This document shows positions 43,301-54,773 of a DNA stretch of 64,000 bases, piece by piece (positions within the stretch are counted from its first letter, which is position 1; every line of letters starts with the position of its first letter). Under the pieces are notes generated by a model, which worked only from the letters and a program-made list of their open reading frames with translations, was not told the DNA's origin and made no database searches. The position numbers and the translations under genes were made by a program. The DNA comes from Closterium sp. Naga37s-1 (Eukaryota > Streptophyta > Zygnematophyceae > Desmidiales > Closteriaceae), in the NCBI GenBank assembly GCA_947471745.1, contig CANJKZ010000466.1, positions 101,622 to 165,621 of the forward strand, read 5' to 3'.

Positions 43301-44130
43301 CATTCCTCACCACACCATACCACACCACACTGCACCTGCTCCTCGCCTCGAGTGCCGCCTCCTCGCCTGAAGGGACGCCTCAAGGCCTCCTTGCCTCCGC
43401 GCCGGCTCGTTGCCCCAAGTGTCCGCCTCCTCCTCATGCCACACCATACCATTCCACACCGCACTACACCTCTGCTGAAGTGCCGCCTCCTTGCCTCCGC
43501 GCCTCCTTGCCCTCAGTGCCCGCCTCGAGAAGAGCGGGTGGTCAGCAGGGCGGGTAGGAGGCAGAAGCCTTGATTGATGCGCTGAATAAGCCTTGATTGC
43601 TGAAAAACAGGGGTAGGGAACACACAGACAGATGCACGAAGTCAGTAAACAGATTTGCGAAATGGAAAAGACAGCAATACGAACACAAGGAAATGAAATG
43701 CGGAAATTGAAAGCGGAAAAACAAAGTGCGAAACTGAAAGCGGAGAACAACACGTGGAAACGAGGTGGTGGGATGGATGCACGTCCATGATACGTCGGCT
43801 GCAGCTAGCAGAGGGAGGAGCTATGCTACCCAAAACCCAAACTCTATGCTACCCAACCCATAATCTATGCTACCCAAAACCCGCGGAGGACATCTACTAG
43901 GCTGCAGCCGAGCGTATCATAAACGCGAAATGCGAAATAAACGCGAAATGCAGGACGATGGAGTGAAGAACGAGGTGCGGAAAACACGGAATGACGAAAC
44001 GAAACGAAACGAAACGGATGGAGGGTGGGGAACGAGAAGGGAAGGCGAGGGGAAAGACACTTCCCAGTTGCCTTGCTGCTCCACACGCCAGTGCCGTGCG
44101 TCATCCCACTGCGCCCGTCCACTGCGCCAG
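43301..44130. other. Gene-free region with short repeats
   Basis: Further fragments of the GCGGGTGGTCAGCAGGGCG unit near 43537. CTATGCTACCCAAAACCC appears three times at 43821-43882. AAACG repeats lie at 43999-44015. No gene recognised. Confidence 0.5.
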
Positions 44131-44392
44131 GATCAGCCAGCAGCACTCCAGCAGCGCCAGGATCAGCCAGCAGCACTCCAGCAGCGCCAGGATCAGCCAG
44201 CAGCACTCCAGCAGCGCCATGATCAGCCAGCAGCACTCCAGCAGCGCCATGATCAGCCAGCAGCACTCCAGCAGCGCCATGATCAGCCAGCAGCACTCCA
44301 GCAGCGCCAGAATCAGCCAGCAGCACTCCAGCAGCGCCATGATCAGCCAGCAGCACTCCAGCAGCGCCAGGATCAGCCAGCAGCACTCCAGC
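44131..44392. repeat. 30-bp array, about 8.7 copies
   Basis: Unit GATCAGCCAGCAGCACTCCA plus GCAGCGCCAG, with CAT/CAG/CAGA variants at the junction. The unit is a multiple of three, so it reads as 10-residue repeats (for example DQPAALQQRQ) in a 258-codon + frame, 43867-44643. That frame has no recognisable domain and I do not call it a gene. Confidence 0.95.
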
Positions 44393-44739
44393 TCGCCGCT
44401 CGCCTCTCCCGCTCGCCACAGCAATGCAGCGTCGTCCCCCCTGCTGCTCCAGTAGCTATCGCCCCGTGGTTGAGTCTGAACGAGGAGCAGAGAGAGCAGA
44501 GAGGCACAGAGGGTAGAATTAGCCTCAGAGCAGCAGAGACAGCACACGACAGAGTGGCACTGAGAGCAAGAGCAAGAGCGGGTAGCCGAAAGCGAACAAG
44601 GAAGGAGTGCGAGAAAGCAAGCAAGTGGCAGCGAACAAGATAGGAGTGCGAACGGTGAGCAGAGTGGCACGTGAGTGAGCACGTTTGCATGCGAGAAGAA
44701 ACGCTAGATGCAGAAGGGTGCAGTGACAGCGGCGCGGGG

Positions 44740-44740
<1 letters not shown>

Positions 44741-44769
<29 letters not shown>
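44741..44769 (+). repeat. Poly-G run of 29
   Basis: Uninterrupted G. Its length is probably unreliable in any assembly. Confidence 0.95.
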
Positions 44770-44771
<2 letters not shown>

Positions 44772-44879
44772 AGGGTAGAGGAGGGAGCTTACCTTTTGGG
44801 CCACTGACCAGTGCCAGACCGAGGGTAAAAAACGAACCAGGGTAACAATCGCAAAAAAAAAAAACCACCCATCTCAAAT

Positions 44880-45482
44880 ACAACCCCCTCACCCCGTCAT
44901 GCGCGAGGGGCTTTTCGAAGGTGTGTTCGGGTGGGGAAAAATGGGGGGTATTCGAACCCCCCTTTGTCAAACAACTGGCTTGTTCAGAGGTTCCCCTCTG
45001 AACGGCAATGCGACGGCTGTGCCATCGCTGTGCTTCGAAAAACGAGGCATGGCGATGGCATGGCCTGGGGATGGAACTTTGCCTGGGGACGAAGTTGCTT
45101 CCCCGCTTCCATATGCCGTCGAGCATTTCGTTTTGTGGGAGAAATGGGGGCGTTCGCCAGACACCCCCTTTGATTGTTGGTTTGGACAGTTGGGGAGGCT
45201 CGGCACCTTTTTTACGGGCTGACCAGGCTGACGGAGGTAAACGAACACTAACGGACGGGATCAGGAAGGCGAGACCCACCTTCCTGATCCCGTCCTTATC
45301 CCATGTTTTTTCGCTACATTGGTGCTGGCGAACACCGCCCTTGAGTCGAGTCGCCATGGACACCGAACTGAATCCCGTAGATGCCTCAGAGGGGATCTGC
45401 GATACTAGCTATTGTAGCGCTCCCCTCCCTATGACAGTTACGACTGCCGGTGTCTGTACATTCCTGTAATGTATACGATATC

Positions 45483-45513
<31 letters not shown>

Positions 45514-46240
45514 GAACTGAATTCCCGCTCTGGTGCAACCCCAAGGTGGCGCAGGCCGCAGGCAGAGTCACTTTGGGATGGTTGCGCTGACGAGGCGGGG
45601 CGGGAAGCCTCGGGAATGTCCGCTAAATGGTGGGGAGGGGAGCTGCGAACACTATTGACGACTGGAATAGGCTGTTCGCCAAACTTGACAGGCCCAGTAA
45701 CACCTTTCTGCGAACGGGCTAAGTGTCTTCCCGTTCTCGCTGGTTCTGACATCAACACCATCGGATGAGGGTACGGGGATGGTGACATGGCATCGTTCGC
45801 GCCGACGAGGTGAGAAGGGCCCTCTCCTCCCCGCCCGTCCCTGCTGGCCGGAGACGCAAGCCGATGCAAAGTGAGTCGGCGGTTCCGCTGACAGGCGGCA
45901 GGAGAGAACACATATTAACATCCACATAAATAGTTGTTCTCACTTTGAGATCATTTATAGCAAAGCATTTTCCTATACAAAACAACACATCACACACAAA
46001 TGTGTGGCAAGAATGCCAAGGGTTAAAAATACTGAAAAAGACTGAAGCTGGATTTTTTATGCAATATTGAATAAGTTTGCATCTTCTGAACCTTCTAGGA
46101 CTTAGTGTGCCATTTCCTCCTGGGGTTTGATTAAACTAACAGTAAACACAGCGTATAGAGATCCACACTCTAACAGCACATTCTCAATAGCACACAGTAG
46201 CTGACAGTATTAGCACAGTAGCTCTACTACATCTGCATTA
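44880..46240. other. Gene-free region with a perfect hairpin and an A29 run
   Basis: 45254-45269 (GACGGGATCAGGAAGG) and 45279-45294 are perfect inverted copies with a 9-nt loop. A poly-A run of 29 lies at 45483-45511. Several minus frames contain phrases such as GGVRQTPPF in more than one place, so a decayed repeat is likely. No gene recognised. Confidence 0.5.
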
Positions 46241-46797
46241 TTATGGCAAGCAGGATGGCAACCAGCGCTCAAGGTTGATGACTAGGCTATCTAGAGGAGG
46301 CAGCTCGTTGATAAGATCCGCCCAGTCAGGCATGCCCTGGGGGGAGAGAGTGAGGGAGAGAGTGAGGGAGAGGGAGTGAGAGTGTTGAGACGTCTCAAAG
46401 CTAGCTGACAAGGCTACGACAGCTCGTTGATAAGATCTGCGCAGTCAGGCATGCCCTGGGGGAAGATACAAGGGAGGGCGAGGGAGAGTGAGAGTGAGAC
46501 TGAGAGTGATGGGGAGTGAGAGTGAGAGGGAAAACGATAGTGAGAAATTGGAGACGGCACAATCAATGGCATGCAGAAGCAGCAGCGACAGAAGAAACCA
46601 TCAGAGGATTAATCGCTCATGATCACGGCTAAATTCAAGTGAGGAAAGGCGAGACTAAACGAGCAAATTAAGCAGCACCAGGATTGAGCGTCAAACTCAC
46701 AGAGCCGGATTTCCTGACTTGGCCGTCCAGTCGCAGCACGATGAAGGCATCGCTGCCCTCTGCCACCTTCTCCGCCTTCTGCTGTGACCGCACCCAT
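46241..46797 (-). pseudogene. C-terminal exons of an LPA1/REP27-like PSII assembly factor (separated part)
   Basis: Minus-strand exons 46797-46701 and 46336-46241. The first begins after GTGAGCAG with an A that completes a codon, then reads WVRSQQKAEKVAEGSDAFIV and LRLDGQVRKSGS. The second reads GMPDWADLINELPPLDSLVI then NLERWLPSCLP and a stop. The LRLDG.VR.SG...P.W....LPP pattern matches my memory of the C-terminus of LPA1/REP27 (thylakoid TPR protein needed for D1 and PSII assembly). The preceding exons are not on this strand; their match is on the + strand at 52801-53345, past the satellite. A partial copy of the last exon start (GMPDCADLINEL) lies at 46426-46460. Confidence 0.6.
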
Positions 46798-46814
46798 CTG
46801 CTCACGAAGACATG

Positions 46815-49800
46815 CCATCCCTTCCAAGTGTTTGCTCACAAAGAAAAACGCTCGGAACGAGAGCTTCCAGCCCCAAAACGCGGAAGGATCTGCACATGTA
46901 CAGGAAGTGCAGCGGGCGCTCTTCATTAGCGAGCGCCGATGACCGATGATGCTCGCAACAATCCCACGCCCTTGCTGGCTTGGCAATAGGCCCAGACAAG
47001 CACAGTCACATGACCCGGCGAAATAAAAACCCTCAGAACGAGCTTCTAGCCCCAAAACGCGGAAGGATCCGCACATGTGCAGGAAGTGCATCGGGCGCTC
47101 TTCATTCGCGAGCGCCGATGACCGATGATGCTCGCAACCCTCCACGCCCTTGCTGGCTTGGCAGAAGGCCCAGAAAAGCGCAGCCACGTGACCCGGCGGA
47201 AGAAAAACGCTCGGAACGAGAGCTTATAGCCCCAAAACACGGAAGGATCCGCACATGCGCCGGAAGTGCAGCGCACGCTCTTCATTAGCGAGCGCCGATG
47301 ACCGATGATGCTCGCAACCCTCCCACGCCCTTGCTGGCTTGGCAATAGGCCCAAACAAGCGCAATCACGTGACCTGGCGGAAAAAAACTCTCGCAACGAG
47401 CGCTTCTAGCCCTAGAACGCTGATGGATCCACACATGTGCTAGAAGTGCAGCGGGCGCTATTCATTCGTGAGCGCCGATGACAGATGATACTCGCAACCC
47501 TCCCACGCCCTTGCTGGCTTGGCAATAGGCCGAGACAAGCGCAGCCACGTGACCCGGCGGAAGAAAAACGCTCGTAACGAGCGCTTATAGCCCCAAAACA
47601 CAGAAGGATCTGCACATGTGCATGAAGTGCGGCGGGCGCTCTTCATTCGCGAGCGCCGATGACCGATGATGCTCGCAACCCTCCCACGCCTTTGCTGGCT
47701 TGGCAACAGGCCCAGATAAGCGCAGCCACGTGACCCGGCGGAAGAAAAACGCTCGGAACGAGCGCTTCCACCCCCAAAACGCGGAAGGATCCGTACATGT
47801 ACAGGAAGTGCAGCGGGCGCTCCTCATTCGCGAGCACCGATGACCGATGATGCTCGCAACCCTCCCACGCCGTTGCTAGCTTGGCAATAGGCCCAGACAA
47901 GCGCAGCCACGTGACCCGGCAGAAGAAAAGCGCTCGAATCGAGCGCTTAGAGCCCAAAAAGAAGAAAAGATTCGCACATGTGCAGGAAGTGTAGCTGGCG
48001 CTCTTCAATCGCGAGCGCCGATGACCCATGATGCTCGCAACCCTCCCACGCCCTTGCTGACTTGGCAATAGAACCAGACAAGCACAGCCACGTGACCCGG
48101 CGGAAGAAAAACGCTCGGAAGGAGCGCTTCCAGCCCCAAAACGCGGAAGGATCCGCACATGTACAGGAAATGCGGCGGGCGCTCTTCATTCGCGAGCGCC
48201 GATGACCGATGATGCTCGCAACCCTCCCACGCCCTTGCTGGCTTGGCAATAGGCCCAGACAAGCGCAGTCTTGTGACCCGGCGGAATAAAAACCCTTGCA
48301 ACGAACGCTTCTAACCCTAGAACGCTGATGGATCCGCACATGTGCTGGAAGTGCAGCGGGCGCTCTTCATTCGCGAGCGCCGATGACCCATGATGCTCGC
48401 AACCCTCCCACGGCCTTGCTCGCTTGGCAATAGGCCCAGACAAGCGCAGCCACGTGACCCGGCAGAAGAAAAGCGCTCGGAACAAGCGCTTCTAGCTCCA
48501 GAACGCGGAAGATTCGCACATGTGCTGGAAGTGCAGCGGGCGCTCTTCATTCGCTAGCGCCGATCAAAGATGATGCTCGCAACCCTCCCACGCTCTTGCT
48601 GACTTGGCAATAGAACCAGATAAGCACAGCCACGTGACCCGGCGGAAGAAAAACGCTCGGAAGGAGCGCTTCCAGCCCCAAAACGCGGAAGGATCCGCAC
48701 ATGTACAGGAAGTGCGGCGGGCGCTCTTCATTCGCGAGCGCCGATGACCGATGATGCTCGCAACCCTCCCACGCCCTTGCTGGCTTGGCAATAGGCCCAG
48801 ACAAGCGCAGTCTTGTGACCCGGCAGAATAAAAACCCTTGCAACGAACGCTTCTAACCCTAGAACGCTGATGGATCCGCACACGTGCTGGAAGTGCAGCG
48901 GGCGCTCTTCATTCGCGAGCGCCGATGACCCATGATGCTCGCAACCCTCCCATGCCCTTGCTCGATTAGCAATAGGCCCAGACAAGCGCAGCCACGTGAC
49001 CCGGCAGAAGAAAAGCGCTCGGAACAAGCGCTTCTAGCCCCAGAACGCGGAAGATTCGCACATGTGCTGGAAGTGCAGCGGGCGCTCTTCATTCGCTAGC
49101 GCCGATCAAAGATGATGCTCGCAACCCTCCCACGCCCTTGCTGGCTTGGCAATAGACAAGCGCAACCACGTGACCCGGCGGAAGAAAAACGCTCGGAACG
49201 AAGGCTTCTAGCCCCAAAACACGGAAGGATCTGCACATGTGGAGGAAGTGCAGCGGGCGCTCTTCATTCGCGAGCGCCGATGACCGATGATGCTCGCAAC
49301 CCTCCGACGCCCTTGTTAGCTTAGCAATAGGACCAGACAAGCACAGCCACGTGACCCGGCGGAAGAAAAACGCTCGGAACTATCGCTTATAGCCCCAAAA
49401 CACGGAAGGATCCGCACATGTGCAGGAAGTGCAGCGGGCGCTCTTCATTCGCGAGCGCCGATGACCGATGATGCTCGCAACCCTCCCACGCCCTTGCTGG
49501 CTTGGCAATAGGCCCAGAAAAGCGCAGCCACGTGACCCGGCGGAAGAAAAACGCTCGGAACGAGGGCTTCTAGCCCCAAAACACGGATGGATGCACATGT
49601 GCAGGAAGTGCAGCGGGCGCTCTTCATTCGCGAGCGCTGATGACCGATGATGCTCGCAACCCTCCCACGCCCTTGCTGGCTTGGCAATAAGCCCAGACAA
49701 GCGCAACCACGTGACCCGGTGAAAGAATAACGCTCGTAACGAGCGCTTCTAGCCCCAAAACAAAAGGATCTGCTCATGCGCAGGAAGTGCAGCGGGCGCT

Positions 49801-52312
49801 CTTCATTCGCGAGCGCCGATGACCGATGATGCTCGCAACCCTCCCACGCCCTTGCTGGCTTGGCAATAAGCACAGACAAGCGCAACCACGTGACCCGGTG
49901 GAAGAAAAACGCTCGGAACGAGTGCTTCTAGCCCAAAAACACGGAAGGATGTGCAGGAAGTGCAGCGGGCGCTCTTCATTCGCGAGCGCCGATGACCGAT
50001 GATGCTCGCAACCCTCCCACGCCCTTGCTGGCTTGACAATAGGCCCAGACAAGCACAGCCACGTGACCCGGCGGAAGAAAAACGCTCGGAAGGAGCGCTT
50101 CCAGCCCCAAAACGAGGAAAGATCTGCACATGTACAGGAAGTGCGGCGGGCGCGCTTCATTCGCGAACGCCGATGACCGATGATGCCCGTAACCCTCCCA
50201 CACCCTTGCTGGCTTGGCAATAGGCTTATAAAAGCGCAGCCACATGACCTGGCGGAAGAAAAACGCTCGGGACGAGCGCTTCCAGCCCTTACTCGCGGAA
50301 GGATCAACACATGTACAGGAAGTGCAGCGGACGCTCTTCATTTGCGAGCGCCGATGACCGATGATGCTCGCAACCCTCCCACGCCCTTGCTGGCTTGGCA
50401 ATAGGACCAGGCAAGCACAGCCAAGTGACCCGGCGGAAGAAAAAAGCTCTGAACTAGCGCTTCTAGCCCCAAAACACGGAAGGATCCGCACATGTGCAGG
50501 AAGTGCAGCGGGCGCTCTTCATTCGCGAGCGCCGATGACCGATGATGCTTGCAACCCTCCCACGCCCTTGCTGGCTTGGCAATAGGACCAGACAAGCGCA
50601 ACCACGTAAGAAAAACGCTCGGAACTAGCGCTTCTAGCCCTAAAACACGGAAGGATCCGCACATGTGCAGGAAGTGCAGCGGGCGGTCTTCATTCGCGAG
50701 CGCCGATGACCGATGATGCTTGCAACCCTCCCACACCCTTGCTGGCTTGGCAATAGGCCCACACAAGTGCAGCCACGTGACCCGGCGGATGAAAAAGGCT
50801 TGGAATGAGCGCTTCCAGCCCCAAAACGCGGAAGGATCCGCACATGTACAGGAAGTGCAGCGGGCGCACTTCATTCGCGAGCGTCGATGACCGATGATGC
50901 TTGCAACACTCCCACGCCCTTGCTGGCTATGCAATAGGCCCAGAAAAGCGCAACCACATGACCTGGCGGAAGAAAAACGCTTGGAACAAGCGCTTCCAGC
51001 CCCAAACCGCGGAAGGATCCGCACGCCTACAGGAAGTGCATCGGGCGCTCTTCATTCGCGAGCGCCGATAACTGATGATGCTCGCAACCCTCCCACGCCC
51101 TTGCTGGCTTGGCAATAGGCCCAGACAAGCGCAGCCACGTGACCCGGCGGAAGAAAACGCTCGGAACAAGCGCTTCCAACCCCAAAGCGCGGAAGGATCC
51201 GCACATGTGCAGAAAGTGCAGCGGGCGCTCTTCATTCGCGAGCGCCGATGGCCGAAGATGCTTGCAACCCTCCCACGCCCTTGCTGGCTTGGCAAAAGGC
51301 CCACAAAAGTGCAGCCACGTGACCCGACAGAAGAAAAGCGCTCGGAACGAGCGCTTCTAGCCCTAGAACGTGGAAGGATCCGCACAAGTGCTGGAAGTGT
51401 AGCGGACGCTCTTCATTCGCGAGCGCTGATCACCGATGATGCTCGCAGCCCTCCCATGCCCTTGCTGGCTTGGCAATAGGCCCAGACAAGCGCAGCCATG
51501 TGACCCGGCGGAAGAAAAACGTTCGAATCGAGCGCTTCTAGCCCAAAAACAAGGAAGGATCCGCACATGTTCATGAAGTGCAGCTGGCGCTCTTAAATCG
51601 CGAGCGTCGATGACCGATGATGCTCGCAACCCTCCCACGCCCTTGCTGGCTTGGCAATAGGCACAGACAAGCACAGCCACGCGACCCAGCAGAAGAAAAA
51701 CGCTCGGAAGGAGCGCTTCTAGCCCAAAAACGCAGAAATATCCACACATGTACAGGAAGTGCGGCAGGCGCTCTTCATTCGCGAAAGCCGATGACCGATG
51801 ATGTCCGTAACCCTCCCACGCCCTTGCTGGCTTGGCAATAGGCTTAGAAAAGCGCAGCCACATGACCTGGCGGAAGAAAAACGCTCGGGACGAGCGCTTC
51901 CAGCCCCAAATCGCGGAAGGATCAACACATGTATTGAAAGTGCAGCGGGCGCTCTTCGTTCGCGAGCGCCGATGACCGATGATGCTCGCAACCCTCCGAC
52001 GCCCTTGCTGGCTTAGCAATAGGACCAGACAAGCACAGCCACGTGACGCGGCGGAAGAAAAACGCTCGGAACGAGCGCTTCTAGCCCCAAAACGCGGAAG
52101 GATGCGCACATGTACAGGAAGTGCAGCGGGCGCTCTTCATTCGCGAGCGCCGATGTCCGATGATACTTGCAACCCTCCCACGCCCTTGTTGGCTTGGCAA
52201 AAGGCACAGACAAGCGCAGCCACGTGACCCTGCGGAAGAAAAATGCTCGGAATGGGCGCTTCCAGCCCCAAAACGCGGAAGGATCCGCACATGTGCGGAA
52301 AGTGCATTGAGG
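46815..52312. repeat. 181-bp satellite, about 30 copies, with higher-order structure
   Basis: Monomer landmarks in order are GAAAAACGCTCGGAACGAGC, GGAAGGATCCGCACATGTGC, GCGGGCGCTCTTCATTCGCG, GATGACCGATGATGCTCGCA, CCCTTGCTGGCTTGGCAATA, GCAGCCACGTGACCCGGCGG. Two inverted repeats per monomer: CGCTCG/CGAGCG around 3 nt, and GGCGCTC/GAGCGCC around 9 nt. The segment about 48005-48550 recurs 542 bp (three monomers) downstream, and one near 50180 recurs about 1,620 bp (nine monomers) downstream. Minus-strand frames of 60-250 codons are by-products of near-stop-free monomers. Confidence 0.95.
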
Positions 52313-52336
52313 GGAAATGAAGTGGGCCCCTCCATG

Positions 52337-52567
52337 CGTGGGGACTGGAGTTGCAGTCCCAGCTGGGGGACTGGAGCTGCAGTCCCAACGCAGGGACTGG
52401 AGCTGCAGTCCCAGCGCGGGGACTGGAGCTGCAGTGCCAGCGCGGGGACTGGAGCTGCAATCCCAGCGCTGGGACTGGAGCTGCAGTTTTAGCTCGGGGA
52501 CTGAAGCTGTAGTCCTAGCGTGGGGACTAGAGCTGCAGTGCCAGTGTGGGGACTGGAGCTGCAGTTC
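52337..52567. repeat. 25-bp array, about 9 copies, self-complementary units
   Basis: Unit GGGGACTGGAGCTGCAGTCC plus CAGCG. GGGACT and AGTCCC in each unit can pair. It directly abuts the satellite. Confidence 0.9.
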
Positions 52568-52800
52568 CGCCCTGCTCTGCCCTGTTCTGCCGTGCTTTGT
52601 GCGTGCATGTGATTGTGTTGGGGCACAGGGAGTCGGTGCAGCAAGCGATGACTCTTGAGTCAACTCAGAGGCCGCCCTGCTCGCCATGCTGTGAGCGTGC
52701 AGGTGATTCTATCAGGGTGCAGGGAGGCGGTGGAGCAGGCGATGAAGCGTGCGGATAGGAGTCGCTTTTGAGAATTCTTGATCGTGCTGTGTGCGTGCAG

Positions 52801-53345
52801 GTAATTCTGTCGGGGCGAAAGGAGGCAATGCAGCAGGCAATGAAGCGAGTTGAGGGGTACCAAAAGCAGTTGCAGGAGCGCGGTGTGCTGCTGGTGCCCG
52901 TGCTGCAGAGCAAGGGTGGAGGCGTGCTGGTAGAGAGCAAGAAGAAGGGCTTTGCTGCCGTCAAGAAGCCTGCTGCTACACTGGAATCCCTGGTGAGACG
53001 CAGCTGTAGCGACTGCTAAGCTGGTCCGTTGTTGGTGTGCTGGCTCCTTGAATCTACTGTCAGCTCCTTCAGTTGTGCATATGTCCTCTCTAACGCTGGC
53101 TGGCTGCTGCAGTCTCTTCTACGCCCAGTTATTTCCTATTCCCAGGTAGCTCCATTGCTCAATCTTCTGAAATTGTTTCCCAGTCGATCCTTTGTTCCTT
53201 CCCAGTCAACTTGGTCCACCTGACCATCTGTGTGCGAACGGTAGGATGAGTTTGAGGAGAAGGCGAGGGAGGCGGCGGCGAAGAGAGTGGCGGAGGCGGT
53301 CAGACGGCTCAAGGCTGAAGTGGTGTCACCTGGGGAGTGGGACCA
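52801..53345 (+). pseudogene. Internal exons of an LPA1/REP27-like PSII assembly factor (separated part)
   Basis: Exons 52801-52992 (VILSGRKEAMQQAMKRVEGY, then QKQLQERGVLLVPVLQ) and 53245-53345 (DEFEEKAREAAAKRVAEAVR, then RLKAEVVSPGEWDQ). The second ends CA|GTGAGT in phase 2; the minus-strand exon at 46797 starts with A TGG, completing CAA (Gln) and giving ...SPGEWDQ-WVRSQQ..., the expected continuity. So the two parts come from one gene but are now in opposite orientations. Partial exon copies lie at 52609-52651 and 52702-52748 (exon start) and 53400-53487 (exon end). The upstream exons (TPR region, transit peptide) are not in the window next to either part. Confidence 0.6.
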
Positions 53346-53489
53346 GTGAGTGGGATGGGGGAAAGGGGTGGGTTAAGGTGGGAAGGCAGGGAAACCACTT
53401 GGCGAGGGAGGCGGCTGCAAGAGAGTGGCGGAGGCGGACAAACGACTCAAGGCTGAAGCCGTGTCGCCCGGGGAATGGGACCAGTGAGT

Positions 53490-54773
53490 GAGGGAGGGAG
53501 GAGTTAGGGGAAAAAGAAGGGCGACCACTAGGCGAGGGACAGGAGGGAGTTGGATTGGTGAGAGGTAAAGCACATGAACATTCTGTATGTGCACACACAC
53601 ATACAGCTTGTTTGCCAGACTGCATGTGCATGCTGTCCTTATTCAATGACCAACTCATGTGCACTACCCCTCCTTAACCCAACCGCATCATTACACATGG
53701 TACATTTGTAGATGAAGTAAAAGAATCATGCTAGATAAAGGACTGCTGAGGAATGTCATTTGTAAGCTGTTTAAGTCACTTATTAATAGATTTATTTCAG
53801 CACTAGTAAGGTACCCATAGTTAGCTTGCTTTGTTTCGATATATAAATATATATGGCAAAAGTGAAAATGCCACAAGCACGCTGACGACACTGAAGCGAA
53901 ACTATTGAAGGGAGCTTGGCGCGCTCTGGTTGTTTGTCTATGCGGAGCGAGCCATCTTCCTGCTGGCTACGGCGCGTGACTGGCGGCTGATGTAGTTATG
54001 ATGGAGAGATGGACGTCCACCATTGGTTGTTCTTTTCCTGACCGCGACAAGCAGAACTTAGGCAATTGGATTGGCTGCGTTTACACGATTCCACACCGAA
54101 TGCTCTGCCCGCCCAATCATATCGTAACTACGAAGGCCTGCCTTCCACAAAGATCTTCCCACAAAAAATGCTCCCAAGAACTGGAATTTCTGCGGATGAA
54201 GTGTGCTTTAGAAATTTTGGCAGGGAAACCTCAGGAGAAGCGAATCAATCTCAGGCGTCAAATGGAACGAAACGACCCGAAGCGGCGTTTCGTAGACGTA
54301 TGAGGATCACCGAGAATTCCGTGTGACCACAGCGTTCAGGTCAACTTCAGAGTGGTGGGATGGGTGTGTGGTGTGGGTGGAACGAGATGGGGGTGAGATG
54401 AGCTGTTCTAGTGTGCCCCTCTCATCCATGCATGCTTGCCCAGGCTGTCTGTGTGACTGGTGGCAGATTCAAGCTCGCCGCCACCTTGGGATTATCCAGA
54501 CTGACCTCTCCGCAATCCATTTCTTGTCATTCATTTGTGGCTGCTTCAACAACTCTCCAAGCCCAGCTCGTCGCTCTCTACTTTCTTTCGACCTTTCTTT
54601 TTACGTCAGCAACGGCATCTCACTATCGAACGCGTGAACTGCTCTTTCTTTCGTCCTCCGGCTTTTGAAGTGCCGGCCCAGCGGATATTACGACGTCGTA
54701 AACGCAGACTGGACAGGTCTTGAGCAAAAGCACACTTGCAGCTGAAGCGCGGTGAACGGAGCAGGACACAGCC
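53490..54773. other. Intergenic region
   Basis: AT-richer sequence with no recognised gene. A 101-codon + frame at 53998-54303 has no family resemblance I can see and no splice or coding-bias support. The right end is presumably promoter and leader of the next gene. Confidence 0.5.

Noticed and set aside
43867..44643. 258-codon + frame with DQPAALQQRQ repeats
   Set aside because: Depends on the 30-bp array; flanks show no domain or splice logic.
45483..45511. A29 run as the tail of a retroposed gene
   Set aside because: No gene-like sequence precedes it and no target-site duplication is visible. A simple poly-A tract explains it.
46609..52687. Dozens of minus frames of the type SAGSRGCACLGLLPSQQGRG
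   Set aside because: The satellite monomer is nearly stop-free. The frames drift with monomer indels and have no start or splice logic. They are not a gene family.
53998..54303. 101-codon + frame as a small gene
   Set aside because: No recognisable domain, no supporting context, and within the length expected by chance in this AT-richer stretch.
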